A DNA stretch of 64,000 nt. Origin: Flavobacterium pectinovorum (lineage in GTDB: Bacteria; Bacteroidota; Bacteroidia; Flavobacteriales; Flavobacteriaceae). A program made the translations under genes and the position numbers. Positions 1-8,708 of the stretch are shown one piece after another (position 1 is the first letter of the stretch; each line of letters starts with the position of its first letter). The notes below the pieces were generated by a model, which did no database searches, was not told the origin of the DNA, and worked only from the letters and a program-made list of their open reading frames with translations. Location of the stretch: contig NZ_RCZH01000003.1 in NCBI RefSeq assembly GCF_006438875.1, positions 248,937 to 312,936 of the forward strand, read 5' to 3'.

Positions 1-1129
1 TTTCTACTTTCTGAATTTGTACCAGCCATTGCGAGTGAGAGTTTACTTTTTCAGTTCCTAAAACTTCAATTTTGGCAATGATTTCTTTCTTAACTTCAAG
101 GTTGTTTACTTCGTTTGCTCTTTGGCTTTCGAATAAAACTTCTCTTTTGTCATGAATTTTTTTAGTCAGTTCACTAAATTTATTCCAGATCGTATCACGG
201 TGTTCTTTAGAAACCGGTCCAATATCTTCTTTCCAGATTCGGTGTAAATCCTGTAATTCACGGAATGCTTTGCTGATATCGGTTTCATTAACCAATTCTT
301 CAACGCGAGCAATAATTTTTTGCTTTTGGTCCAGATTGTATTTAAAATCCAAATCTCTTGCTTCACGATCTAAATGCAGATAATCATAAAAATTCTCTAC
401 GTGAAAGTGATAATTATTCCAAACGTGATTGTATTTATCTTTTGGGATTGCTCCGGCATTTTTCCATCGTTCTCTTAAATCATTAAAATGTTTAAGCGTG
501 TCTTTAATGTTTTCCTGCGGGTTTATAAGTTCTTTTAGCTCTTCGACTATTGCAAGACGATTGTCTAAGTTTGATTTTAGGTTGGTTTGTAAATGCTTGA
601 AATGAGCATTTCTTTTTTCTCTGAAAACATTATAATATTCATCAAATTTAGATTTCAAAGGAGAATGGTATTCGAATTCTTCGTTCGGATCTTCTTTAGA
701 AGCGTTAAATTCTTCTTTTTTCTCTTCTATAAGATGGTTGTATTGTAGTAAGAATGCTTTTTTAATTTCTTCGATATGGTCTTTTACAGACATTACTTTC
801 TCATCGCTGATCAATTTTTTTAATTCATCAACAAGTGCATCCAAAGTAAAAGTATTATAATCCTGCATAGGAATATCATGACGCTCTTTCAGCGTTTCAT
901 CTTCACTTTCTTCGGCGTTCGAATTTGTTATAGCATCTAATGCAGTTTGATGAGCAGTTTCTGTAGTTTCGGCTGTATTTTCTACTTCAGTTTCAGTTTC
1001 CGAAGTTGGGATTTCAGCAGCTGTTTCAGGCTCTGATGTTTCAATTGCATTATCTTGTGTAGAATCGCTAATTTCGATTTCTAATTTTCCGTCTGCTTCT
1101 TGCAGGTTATCATTCTTTTCTTCTAACAT
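1..1129 (-). CDS. DUF349 domain protein, 3' end beyond the window
   Basis: The reading frame is open from the ATG at 1129 to the left edge, giving 376 residues without a stop, so the gene is partial here. The first ~85 residues are acidic and low-complexity (rich in Glu and Thr), as in many flavobacterial DUF349 proteins. The rest is charged, helical and likely coiled-coil, with repeated units of about 70 residues centred on motifs such as RERWKNAG and LQDLHRIWKED, which are the DUF349 hallmark. The molecular role of the family is not settled. No signal peptide is present, so it is probably cytoplasmic. A good promoter lies 35-65 bp upstream, so the gene is probably first in its transcript. 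Confidence 0.85.
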   Translation of the reverse strand, partial: MLEEKNDNLQEADGKLEIEISDSTQDNAIETSEPETAAEIPTSETETEVENTAETTETAHQTALDAITNSNAEESEDETLKERHDIPMQDYNTFTLDALVDELKKLISDEKVMSVKDHIEEIKKAFLLQYNHLIEEKKEEFNASKEDPNEEFEYHSPLKSKFDEYYNVFREKRNAHFKHLQTNLKSNLDNRLAIVEELKELINPQENIKDTLKHFNDLRERWKNAGAIPKDKYNHVWNNYHFHVENFYDYLHLDREARDLDFKYNLDQKQKIIARVEELVNETDISKAFRELQDLHRIWKEDIGPVSKEHRDTIWNKFSELTKKIHDKREVLFESQRANEVNNLEVKKEIIAKIEVLGTEKVNSHSQWLVQIQKVE

Positions 1130-1163
1130 TTTAAATGTATAAGGTTTTTATTTTAAACAGAGC

Positions 1164-1194
1164 GAAAGATAGTAAAGGAGTTTCTAAATACAAA
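1164..1194 (-). promoter_or_regulatory. Bacteroidota-type promoter of the DUF349 gene
   Basis: Read on the minus strand there is TTTG (1194-1191), a 19-nt spacer and TATCTTTC (1171-1164). This matches the -33 TTTG / -7 TAnnTTTG consensus of Bacteroidota housekeeping promoters with one mismatch in the last base of the -7 box. It predicts a leader of about 30 nt before the ATG at 1129. Confidence 0.6.
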
Positions 1195-1376
1195 ATAAAT
1201 CGTTTGTTTATACGCTATTTTGGGATTAAATTCTTATTTATTGAAGAAATTTACGATTATGATCTGTCTTTTTTTATTGATTTTTTGAAGTAAATTTAAA
1301 TTCTGAATTACTGATATTTTTAGAAAAACAAGATAAAAATAATAGTATGAAGTTAAATTGATAATCAAATATTGAT

Positions 1377-2123
1377 TTAAAACAGAATCAAAACGCCTGC
1401 TTCAAGTCCATAATTGTAGGTTTTCTCGCCTCCAAAAGCGACACTTGGGTGAATATAAACTAAGTTTACAGGAGTTATTTTTCGTCCAAATTCTAAAAAG
1501 GCATTGTTCTGAAAACCGTCTAATCTGCTATTGTATCTAAAAGCCGCATCAGTGGCAATCCAGTTTTTACCAAAGAACCAAAGTACTACATTTTCAAAAG
1601 CTGTAACACTTATATCGTTTCTATTACTTGAACCCGCAAAACTGGTTTGATATTCTAAAGAAGAAATCCATAAAAATTGTTTTCCCTTGAAATACTTTCC
1701 ATAAAAAACGGTTGGAATGAAAACCCATTTTCCGCTGCCAAGACTTGGATCTACGGCTGAATTTGAAACTACTCTGGCTCTAAAAGCAACACCCTTATTT
1801 TTCTTAAAAAACGGAATGTAACTTACACCTACACCAACATCTCCAAATCCGGTTTTATTGATTGAACTTGTATTTGTTGAAATCAAAGGAACATCAAGTC
1901 GTAAATTCCAGGCTTTATTGCCAATTGGATGCAAAATACGGAGCTGTGTAGTATTGAATGATCCAGTATCAGTGTCCAGATATTCATTGAATAGTAAAAT
2001 TGTTTTCAGAAAATAGTTGTAGCGTGCTTCTGAAAATGGACTATTAGTTTCAGCTGTATCCTGAGCTTTTATTGAAAGAGTAAATAAAAAAAATATCCAG
2101 AAAAACAGTTGTAATTTTTTCAT
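1377..2123 (-). CDS. Secreted outer-membrane beta-barrel-like protein, unknown function
   Basis: The 248-aa product starts with a signal peptide (about residues 1-20, ending in IKAQ). The mature part alternates aromatic and polar residues in strands and ends in a hydrophobic strand finishing with Phe (VLILF), typical of outer-membrane barrels. The segment FGDVGVGVSYIPFF resembles the glycine-rich turns of the MetA/phenol-degradation-like or transporter barrels, but I cannot assign a substrate. It stands alone between the DUF349 gene and aroE, with long gaps on both sides. Function is unknown; outer-membrane location is an inference from composition. Confidence 0.7.
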   Translation of the reverse strand: MKKLQLFFWIFFLFTLSIKAQDTAETNSPFSEARYNYFLKTILLFNEYLDTDTGSFNTTQLRILHPIGNKAWNLRLDVPLISTNTSSINKTGFGDVGVGVSYIPFFKKNKGVAFRARVVSNSAVDPSLGSGKWVFIPTVFYGKYFKGKQFLWISSLEYQTSFAGSSNRNDISVTAFENVVLWFFGKNWIATDAAFRYNSRLDGFQNNAFLEFGRKITPVNLVYIHPSVAFGGEKTYNYGLEAGVLILF

Positions 2124-2703
2124 AACTACTTATAAATGAGTAGTCTAATTTACGAAAATTACTTTAACTTTTTATTTGTAGCTTAATTTTTATTTTTTGT
2201 AATTTCTCCTCGTGAAGCTTTACTCAATAACAGTTTGAAGAAAGTAACGCGGATGCTACAGATTTGCTAAAGCAAAAAACGCGGAAAGACCGAATTTTTT
2301 ATACTAAAACTAAAATAAAATCCGTTTTAATCCGCGTCTTCGCGAAAGTGAATCCGTGTAATCTGCGTTCAAATGAGTTTTTTGTTTTTTGTTTTTTTGT
2401 GAAGTTTTGTGAAATAACAGTTTGAAAAAAGTAACGCGGATGACGCGGATTTGCTAGGCAAAAACGCGGAAAAGAACGGATTTTTTTATACTAAAACTAA
2501 AACAAAATCCGTTTTAATAAGCTTCTTCGCGAAAGTGAATCAGTGTAATCAGTGTTTAAATGAACAAGAATCCCGAATTAATAAGAATAAAAAAAACTTT
2601 GTGATTCTTTGTTGTTTTTCTTTGTGAAACTTCGCAAACAACTGTAAATAAAAAAAGACCACAATCTTGCAATTGTAGTCTTTACTATATATTTTTCTAA
2701 ATC
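2124..2703. repeat. 580-bp gene gap with two diverged 150-bp direct repeats
   Basis: Positions 2227-2376 and 2414-2563 are two similar 150-bp direct copies (start ATAACAGTTTGAA, end AAATGA), separated by 37 bp. Each contains an internal inverted pair: a GTAACGCGGAT arm near the left and ATCCGTTTTAAT...GCG words near the right. The words (GCGGAT, AATCCGTGTAATCTGCG) recur in other gaps of this window. I see no gene in the gap. Its right end holds the aroE terminator. Confidence 0.7.
2653..2684 (-). terminator. Rho-independent terminator after aroE
   Basis: On the minus strand the hairpin arms AAAGACTACAAT and ATTGTGGTCTTT enclose a short loop and are followed by a T run. The hairpin lies about 20 bp beyond the aroE stop codon. 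Confidence 0.8.
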
Positions 2704-3453
2704 TTATTTATTCCAGATTTTCCAGGCTTTCTCGGCTTGAAAAATAAGCATGTCATAACCATTTTTAATTACGGCTCCTCTTTCTTTTGCATTTTTCAAA
2801 AACTGAGTTTCTGCCGGATTATAGATTAAATCGTAAGCAATATGTTTCTCCGTAAAAAACTCATAAGGAAGATCAGGGCAAGCTTCTATATTAGGACTTG
2901 TTCCAACGGGAGTACAATTGATTATAATCTTGAAATTGTCAAAAGTAGTCGCATTAATCAGGTTGTAGTCGATAATGTTTTCCTTTGCTTCTCTGGATAC
3001 AAAAGTATAAGGAATACCAAGTTCATCAAGAGCAAAAGCAACTCCTTTTGACGCACCGCCAGTACCCAAAATAAGCGCTTTTTTATGATGTGGTTCTAAT
3101 AATGGCTCTAATGATTTTTTGAAGCCATAATAATCGGTGTTGTAACCTTTCAATTTGCCGTTTTTGGTAAATTTGATTGTGTTTACAGCACCAATTAAGG
3201 CTGCTTTTTTGGAGAGCTTATCTAAAAAAGGTATGACTTGTTCTTTGTATGGAATTGTAACATTTAAACCTCTTAAATCAGGATTGTTTTTTACCAATTC
3301 AGTAAAGTAGTTTATTTCAGAAATATCGAAATTCTCATAACTGTTACCGGCAAAAACTTCATCACTGAATTTTTCTGTAAAATATCCTTTCGAAAAAGAA
3401 TAACTAATATTACGACCCAACAAGCCAAAACGCCTTCTTAAAATATCAATCAT
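2704..3453 (-). CDS. aroE: Shikimate dehydrogenase
   Basis: This 249-aa enzyme reduces 3-dehydroshikimate to shikimate with NADPH in aromatic amino acid biosynthesis. The substrate-binding serines lie in NISYSFSKGYF (residues 15-25), the catalytic lysine is K70 in NVTIPYKEQ and the catalytic aspartate D107 in YNTDYYGF. The nucleotide-binding glycine loop is GTGGASKG (130-137). Length is slightly short for the family (about 260-290), as usual in flavobacteria. The start ATG shares one base with the stop codon of the upstream TPR gene (TAATG), so the two are very likely translationally coupled. A terminator follows. Confidence 0.95.
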   Translation of the reverse strand: MIDILRRRFGLLGRNISYSFSKGYFTEKFSDEVFAGNSYENFDISEINYFTELVKNNPDLRGLNVTIPYKEQVIPFLDKLSKKAALIGAVNTIKFTKNGKLKGYNTDYYGFKKSLEPLLEPHHKKALILGTGGASKGVAFALDELGIPYTFVSREAKENIIDYNLINATTFDNFKIIINCTPVGTSPNIEACPDLPYEFFTEKHIAYDLIYNPAETQFLKNAKERGAVIKNGYDMLIFQAEKAWKIWNK

Positions 3454-4850
3454 TATTCTTTTCTATGTTTTTCAATATAATTTTTAACCATTTTTTTTGA
3501 CCAGACTACCGGAAATAAATCTTCGATTAAGATATAATTATCGAAGTTTAAACGCAAACCATTGCTTAAATGAAATTTTGCTTTGGTATTCTCCTGAATC
3601 ATGAAATATAATCCAGCCAAACGATATTCGATTTCGTTTTCTTCCGGAAAATATTCAGTAGCTTGTAATAAGGTTTGAATGGCACTTTCGAATTCACCTA
3701 AAAACTGAAGAATGTCAACCCAAAATAACCAGGTATCTAAGGCATAATCTCCAAATTCTACTGCTTTTCTATAACCAAATTCAGCTTCTTCAAAAAAGTT
3801 CATTTGCTTATTGATCGTTGCATAACGTTTCCAGTACAAGCGATTTTGATTGTCGATTGCTAATGCTTTATTGACAAAAAACAATGCTTTTTGAAAGTTT
3901 TTTTGGCGAACATGAAAATCAGTAATCGCAATCCAGCCTTTGTCTAAAAGCGGATCTTCGTGTACAGTTTGATTGTAATATTGAAGAGCTTTCGCCGAAT
4001 TTCCTAGTTTTTCGTAACATTTTCCGATACGCAATAAGGCATAAGAAGTTGCATCGTCTAACTCGATGGTTCGGTTGTAGCTTTCAATCGCTTCGCTGTA
4101 TTTTTTTAGACGTTCATACGCTTTTGCTTTTTCCATGAAAGCACCCAAAAACTCATCGTCAATAAGTGTTGCATAATCAAAAGCGCGAATCGCATTTTCG
4201 TATTCTTTTACACCATAATGCAAGCGCCCAAGCTGATGCCAGGCGATTTCGCTATATGGGTTTTTGTTGATGTAATCGTTAAGATAAACAATGGCTTCCT
4301 GGTTTTGATCTAAAAATTCAAAACAATACACCACGTTATACAAGGCAGATTGATCTTCTAAATCTTCTTCAAGACATTTGATAAAACTGTCTTTTGCCAA
4401 CTCAAGGTTATCCATAAAAAGATATTCCATTCCGATCAAGTTGTACACATCAGCGTAGTCGTCTGTATATTGCAAGGCAATTTTAAGCAATTCTACCGCT
4501 TTTTCGTGTTGGTCTCTCTTAGAACAAATATTAGCTTTCTGGATGTAAATTTCCTCGTTGTTAGGTTCGATTGCATATAGCTCATTCAAGAGTTTCTCGG
4601 CGATTTCTAATTTGTCGTCGTAAACCAACATTTCTACTTGTACTAATTTTAAGCCCGTAGATTTTGGGTGTTGGTCTAATGCAAGTTTCAAGGCCTTTTT
4701 TGCTAAATTAGCCTTACCTATGTCTAAATAATGAAGAATAATTTCTTCGAATTCTTCAGAATCAAAAAAGAGTACTTTGTTAGTTTTTAACATCGACTCA
4801 AATTTGGATAGGGATAGGTTATAATCTTCTTCTTCGTTGCTTAATTGCAT
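3453..4850 (-). CDS. Tetratricopeptide repeat protein
   Basis: The 465-aa protein is a string of about twelve TPR units (for example ADVYNLIGMEYLFMDNLELAKDSFIKCLEED and SYALLRIGKCYEKLGNSAKALQYYNQ cores, residues ~130-320), running almost end to end after an acidic first 30 residues. There is no signal peptide or membrane segment, so it is probably a cytoplasmic scaffold. The partner is not evident from sequence. It overlaps aroE by one base and probably forms a two-gene operon with it; nothing in the sequence links its function to shikimate metabolism. Confidence 0.9.
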   Translation of the reverse strand: MQLSNEEEDYNLSLSKFESMLKTNKVLFFDSEEFEEIILHYLDIGKANLAKKALKLALDQHPKSTGLKLVQVEMLVYDDKLEIAEKLLNELYAIEPNNEEIYIQKANICSKRDQHEKAVELLKIALQYTDDYADVYNLIGMEYLFMDNLELAKDSFIKCLEEDLEDQSALYNVVYCFEFLDQNQEAIVYLNDYINKNPYSEIAWHQLGRLHYGVKEYENAIRAFDYATLIDDEFLGAFMEKAKAYERLKKYSEAIESYNRTIELDDATSYALLRIGKCYEKLGNSAKALQYYNQTVHEDPLLDKGWIAITDFHVRQKNFQKALFFVNKALAIDNQNRLYWKRYATINKQMNFFEEAEFGYRKAVEFGDYALDTWLFWVDILQFLGEFESAIQTLLQATEYFPEENEIEYRLAGLYFMIQENTKAKFHLSNGLRLNFDNYILIEDLFPVVWSKKMVKNYIEKHRKE

Positions 4851-5040
4851 ACTTTGTTTATTTGAAATTAGCCTGATATAAATTTAGGCAACCATATTAT
4901 TGTTGTGGGGAAAGGAAATTAATTGTTTTGAACAATTTAATTAACAATATGGACAGAATTACGATTCTGTTTTTTGTCATAATCTTCCTATTTTAAAAGA
5001 GATTATTAGTTATTATTATATTTTATTTTTAGCGTAGAAC

Positions 5041-5126
5041 ACTAGCCCTGATAGCAGCGATATCCTTTTGTTTTTTTTAAACAAAAGATAAAGCGTCCCG
5101 AAACTTCGGGAGCAGGAAATAGCTCC
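5041..5126 (-). ncRNA. Structured repeat element, Flavo-1-like (copy 1)
   Basis: Read on the minus strand the element runs from GGAGCTATTTCCTGC to ATCAGGGCTAG. It holds a CCCGAAGTTTCGGG hairpin and a variable central hairpin (CTTTTGTTT / AAACAAAAG). Two further copies occur at 51647-51736 and 53075-53153 with the same outer words but different inner stems that still pair. I associate this with the Flavo-1 RNA family of Bacteroidota from memory of its style; the family name is unverified. Confidence 0.5.
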
Positions 5127-5129
5127 AAA

Positions 5130-6326
5130 TTATGCTTTTTGCTCTTTTTTCAGGATTTCATCCATAACACTTAAGATTATGGCACAACCTTCTATTATTT
5201 CTTCTTCAGAAATGGTTAATGGTGGTGTTATTCGTATTGCGCATCCTTCAAATAGCAACCAGAATAAAATGAGCCCTTTGTCCTGACAGTTCAAAATAAC
5301 CTCGTTGGTTATTTCGGCAGTTTCAGTCATTGCTGCGAGCATTAATCCTTTTCCTCTAACTTCCTTTATCAAAGGATGTACCAAAAGCGATCTGAAGAGG
5401 TTTTCTTTATCTAAGGCTTCCTGCATCAGGTTTGTTTCAGTTAATTCCTGCAAAGTTGCCAAACATGCTGACGCAATGACAGGATGACCTCCAAAAGTGG
5501 TGATGTGTCCTAACTTTGGGTTTTCGGTCAAAAGATCCATTTTTTCTGCTGATGCTGTAAAAGCACCAACGGGCATTCCGCCGCCCATTCCTTTTCCCAT
5601 AACGACAATATCAGGAACGACATCGTAGTTTTGGAAACCAAAAAGTTTTCCGGTTCGACCAAATCCAGGCTGAATTTCGTCGACAATCATCATCGCTCCA
5701 ACTTCGTCACAGCGCTTTCTGACCTTTTGTAAAAAATTATCATGAGGCTGAATAAATCCGGCACCTCCCTGAATAGTTTCTAAAAGTATTGCAGCAGTTC
5801 TGGTTGTTATTTTTTCTAAATCGGCTTCGTTATTAAAGGTGATAAAATCAACATCCGGAAGCAAAGGACGAAAGGCTCGTTTGCGCTCTTCGAATCCCAT
5901 AACACTCATAGAACCCATTGTGTTACCATGATAGGCGTTGTGGCATGAAATAAGCTGACTTCTTCCTGTTGTTCGTTTGGCTAATTTTAATGCGCCTTCA
6001 ATAGCTTCTGTACCTGAATTTACCAAATAGGTTTTGTTTAGAGATTCCGGTAGGAGTGAAGCCAATAGTTTGCAATATTGAACGGCTGGACTTTGCGAAT
6101 ATTCGCCATAAACCATGACGTGCGAATATTTGTCTAACTGATCTTTTATGGCTTGGTTAACTCGTGGATGTTGATGTCCAAGTGTACAAGCGGAAACGCC
6201 TGCTACAAAATCTAAGTATTTTTTGTCGCTGGTATCGTAAATGTAGGAGCCAATGGCATGCGAAACTTCCATACCTAATGGGTATGGAGAAGTTTGTGCC
6301 TGGTATTTTATAAAATCTGGATTCAT
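5130..6326 (-). CDS. Class III PLP-dependent aminotransferase (acetylornithine/ornithine-type)
   Basis: The 398-aa product is a fold-type I aminotransferase that moves an omega-amino group to an oxo-acid. The PLP-binding lysine is K245 in MGKGMGGGMPVG; D216 and Q219 in VDEIQPGFGRTG contact the cofactor ring, and SGTEAIE (104-110) binds phosphate. This family includes ArgD, RocD, GabT and lysine 6-aminotransferase; sequence alone does not settle the substrate, and no arginine or lysine genes lie beside it. The gene stands alone, followed by a Flavo-1-like element 3 bp after the stop. A TACCTTTG box 21 bp upstream of the ATG is a plausible -7 element. Confidence 0.88.
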   Translation of the reverse strand: MNPDFIKYQAQTSPYPLGMEVSHAIGSYIYDTSDKKYLDFVAGVSACTLGHQHPRVNQAIKDQLDKYSHVMVYGEYSQSPAVQYCKLLASLLPESLNKTYLVNSGTEAIEGALKLAKRTTGRSQLISCHNAYHGNTMGSMSVMGFEERKRAFRPLLPDVDFITFNNEADLEKITTRTAAILLETIQGGAGFIQPHDNFLQKVRKRCDEVGAMMIVDEIQPGFGRTGKLFGFQNYDVVPDIVVMGKGMGGGMPVGAFTASAEKMDLLTENPKLGHITTFGGHPVIASACLATLQELTETNLMQEALDKENLFRSLLVHPLIKEVRGKGLMLAAMTETAEITNEVILNCQDKGLILFWLLFEGCAIRITPPLTISEEEIIEGCAIILSVMDEILKKEQKA

Positions 6327-6347
6327 TTCTTTTGAGGTTCAAAGTGG

Positions 6348-6355
6348 CAAAGGTA
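6348..6355 (-). promoter_or_regulatory. Candidate -7 box (TACCTTTG) for the aminotransferase gene
   Basis: The box is a perfect TAnnTTTG match 21 nt before the ATG at 6326. No convincing TTTG -33 element lies at the expected distance, so support is limited to the -7 half. Confidence 0.35.
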
Positions 6356-6563
6356 CTAAGGTTCTGAGGTTTTAGTTTCAGGTTTCATGTTGATTGCAAA
6401 CTGAAAATTTTACCGCAAAGATCGCAAAGTTGTAATCAAGTTTACATTATGAAAATGCAAAGGTCACAAAGCTTTGTAAACTGAAAACTGCGACTGGGAC
6501 TAAATTTTAACAGTAAAGATCACAAAGCTTTGTAGTGAAAACTGCGACTGAAAACTGAAAAAA

Positions 6564-8234
6564 CTACTTTTTAGTTTTTGTACTTGCCTTTACTGGTTTT
6601 ATTGCCGATTTCTTTTTATCGTAATCGAGGGTTTCTTTTCTGACTTTCATAGGAACATCTTTGTTCGTGGCTTCTTCATCTTTTCCTTCCTGGACTAATT
6701 TGTCATTGAGTTCATTTTCTTCTGCAGTAAAAATATCGTCTTTCGATTTTATTCGTTCATCGCCGCGCCAGACTAAACCACGCAATTTTCGGGCATTTTC
6801 GGGTAAATCGGCTTCGGGATAGATATCTCCGTCTACTTTATTATAAAATGTAATCGTTTCTATAGCATTATTCTCCAAAATCAGATTGATCTTGCTGCTC
6901 ACATTTTTATTGATTCCAATAAGTTCTTTTTCGTCATTCCGCATGTAATAAATGACTTCGGTATTTTTGATAACATCTACATCGTGAAGCTTTCCATCTT
7001 TGAATTTTCCAAATAAATTGATTCCCTTGACTTGATTAAAGCCGGTTCCGAGTGTGTCCCGCGAGACGAGAAAGGTGTTATTGAGCACTTTTAAGGAATC
7101 TAGTTTTTTGGTAGTATTATCACCAATTAAATGCATGACTTCTCCGGTAATTTGATTATCTCCATTCCATAAAATCGGACTACCTATCAGTTTTGTCAAA
7201 GCAGTTTTAGAATTCGAATGTATAGAATCACATTTTCCGCTCATGTCTATTTTAAAGAAGCGAACATTTTTGTACGCTCTTAAAATTCGTTCGCCTTCTT
7301 TGCCAGTAACCATTAATTTTTGTCCGTGAATGTAAACTGAATCCTTCTCAATAAGATTAATCGCAACCGCTCTTTTGGTCACAAACATGGAATCTTTTAG
7401 TTTGTAAATTTCGGCATAATGTCCCTTTACAATTCCCCGATTTATAGAATCCGTAATCTTTACATTTCGTGTTGCCGATGCAAATTCAACATTTCTGTCA
7501 TAATACAAACTATCGCCCTCGATGAGCCTGTCGTCATATTTTATGTAGGATTTCCGTAAAAAGTGGGCGAGGTTTTTCTTGGTATCATAAAAGCCTTTTT
7601 CTGTATAAATATAATTGGCTTTACTGGTAATAGTTGATGGTCCAAACAAATAAGTATGCCCGGAATTGCTATAATAATCTAAGTGATTCGATTTTATAAC
7701 ATATTTTGGATTTGTGATTGTTACTTCGGTTAAAAACTGAAATTTCTTTTCTTCAACATAATATCTTCCTGATTTACTTACCAAAGTATTGTCTTTATTG
7801 ACAATTGTACCTTTTGTATTGTAAAAAACCTGTTGAACATTTCGATCAAAATTAATCGTATCGGTTCTTAAAGTAGCGTCAGGAGAACTCATTACAGCAT
7901 CTCCGGTTGCAAAAGCCTTTTTTAAGTTTCCACTGTATTCGGCATATTTACTATTCAAAAACAAAGTATCACCTTGCACTAATTGTACATTCCCAAAAGC
8001 TTTAATATAGTTTTCTTTTTGAAAAAAATAAGCTTTATTACAAGTTAATACGACACCATCGTGATTTACTTTTACATTTCCGGTAAGCAAAATTCCGTCA
8101 GGGACTAAAACCTGATTCACTTCTACGAGGTCAGAATTCTCAATATTAATTGTTTTTGGCTTTGGCGCTTGTGCAAAAATGAATTGAACGCTTAACAAAA
8201 GCAAACAAGATATATAAAAGAGTGATTTCTTCAA
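6564..8234 (-). CDS. OstA-like (LptA/LptD-N type) protein, LPS transport
   Basis: The 556-aa protein has a signal peptide (1-21, ending in FAQ) and then repeated beta-taco strands of the OstA/LptA type: DGILLTGNVKVNHDGVVLTCNKAYFF, NYIKAFGNVQLVQGD and LKKAFATGDAVMSS (about residues 45-120). This arrangement repeats through residue ~480; the tail (500-556) is Lys-rich and probably disordered. In Bacteroidota such proteins are thought to form or extend the periplasmic bridge that carries lipopolysaccharide to the outer membrane. It is much longer than E. coli LptA (185 aa) and lacks the LptD barrel. It stands alone; neighbours give no further clue. Confidence 0.8.
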   Translation of the reverse strand: MKKSLFYISCLLLLSVQFIFAQAPKPKTINIENSDLVEVNQVLVPDGILLTGNVKVNHDGVVLTCNKAYFFQKENYIKAFGNVQLVQGDTLFLNSKYAEYSGNLKKAFATGDAVMSSPDATLRTDTINFDRNVQQVFYNTKGTIVNKDNTLVSKSGRYYVEEKKFQFLTEVTITNPKYVIKSNHLDYYSNSGHTYLFGPSTITSKANYIYTEKGFYDTKKNLAHFLRKSYIKYDDRLIEGDSLYYDRNVEFASATRNVKITDSINRGIVKGHYAEIYKLKDSMFVTKRAVAINLIEKDSVYIHGQKLMVTGKEGERILRAYKNVRFFKIDMSGKCDSIHSNSKTALTKLIGSPILWNGDNQITGEVMHLIGDNTTKKLDSLKVLNNTFLVSRDTLGTGFNQVKGINLFGKFKDGKLHDVDVIKNTEVIYYMRNDEKELIGINKNVSSKINLILENNAIETITFYNKVDGDIYPEADLPENARKLRGLVWRGDERIKSKDDIFTAEENELNDKLVQEGKDEEATNKDVPMKVRKETLDYDKKKSAIKPVKASTKTKK

Positions 8235-8708
8235 TTGATTAAATTTTTGTCAAATTTATGAAAAAGGTTACAATCCTATAATGTTATTAGGATTAATTTA
8301 AATGTTTCTTTTTTTAGGGGGTTCAATCCCGAAACTTCGGGACAAAGCGGCATAGGTTCAAAGGAACAAAGGTTTGTTAGCGTTTTTTGTAAATGAATTT
8401 TATTCACAATGTATATCGTAGAGACGCACAGCAGTGCGTCTAAGATTAAGAAGTGATCTAATCCAAATGCTTTTTTAATTTTTAATTCATCTTAAAAAAA
8501 ACTTTGTCTGTCTGTCCGGAAGTTTCGGGATTGAACCTTTTTTAAGTTACCAACAAAAAATAGAACTATTTCGTTGTAGTTTGGCTTTTTGATGATAAAT
8601 CAAAATGTGTTTCTTTTAAATTTTAAAATTTAGTCTAAATTTAAAAAATGGTTTCTTGTATTGATTTATTTTTTTATTTCAAGTAAGAAGCAGTTTATTA
8701 AAAGAGAT
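8235..8708. repeat. 474-bp gap with a REP-type palindrome
   Basis: This gap holds a CCCGAAACTTCGGG hairpin (8330-8343) and the palindrome GACGCACAGCAGTGCGTC (8423-8440) inside GTAGAGACGCA...GTCTAA, which recurs at 32723, 33690 and 33789. A second fragment of the CCGGAAGTTTCGGG type lies near 8517. The rest is AT-rich and contains no gene. The promoter of the GH13 gene must lie in its right part, but I see no clear TAnnTTTG box. Confidence 0.6.

Noticed and set aside
8661..8708. N-terminal extension of the GH13 lipoprotein from ATG 8661
   Set aside because: It would put 16 polar residues before a complete lipoprotein signal that starts at 8709.
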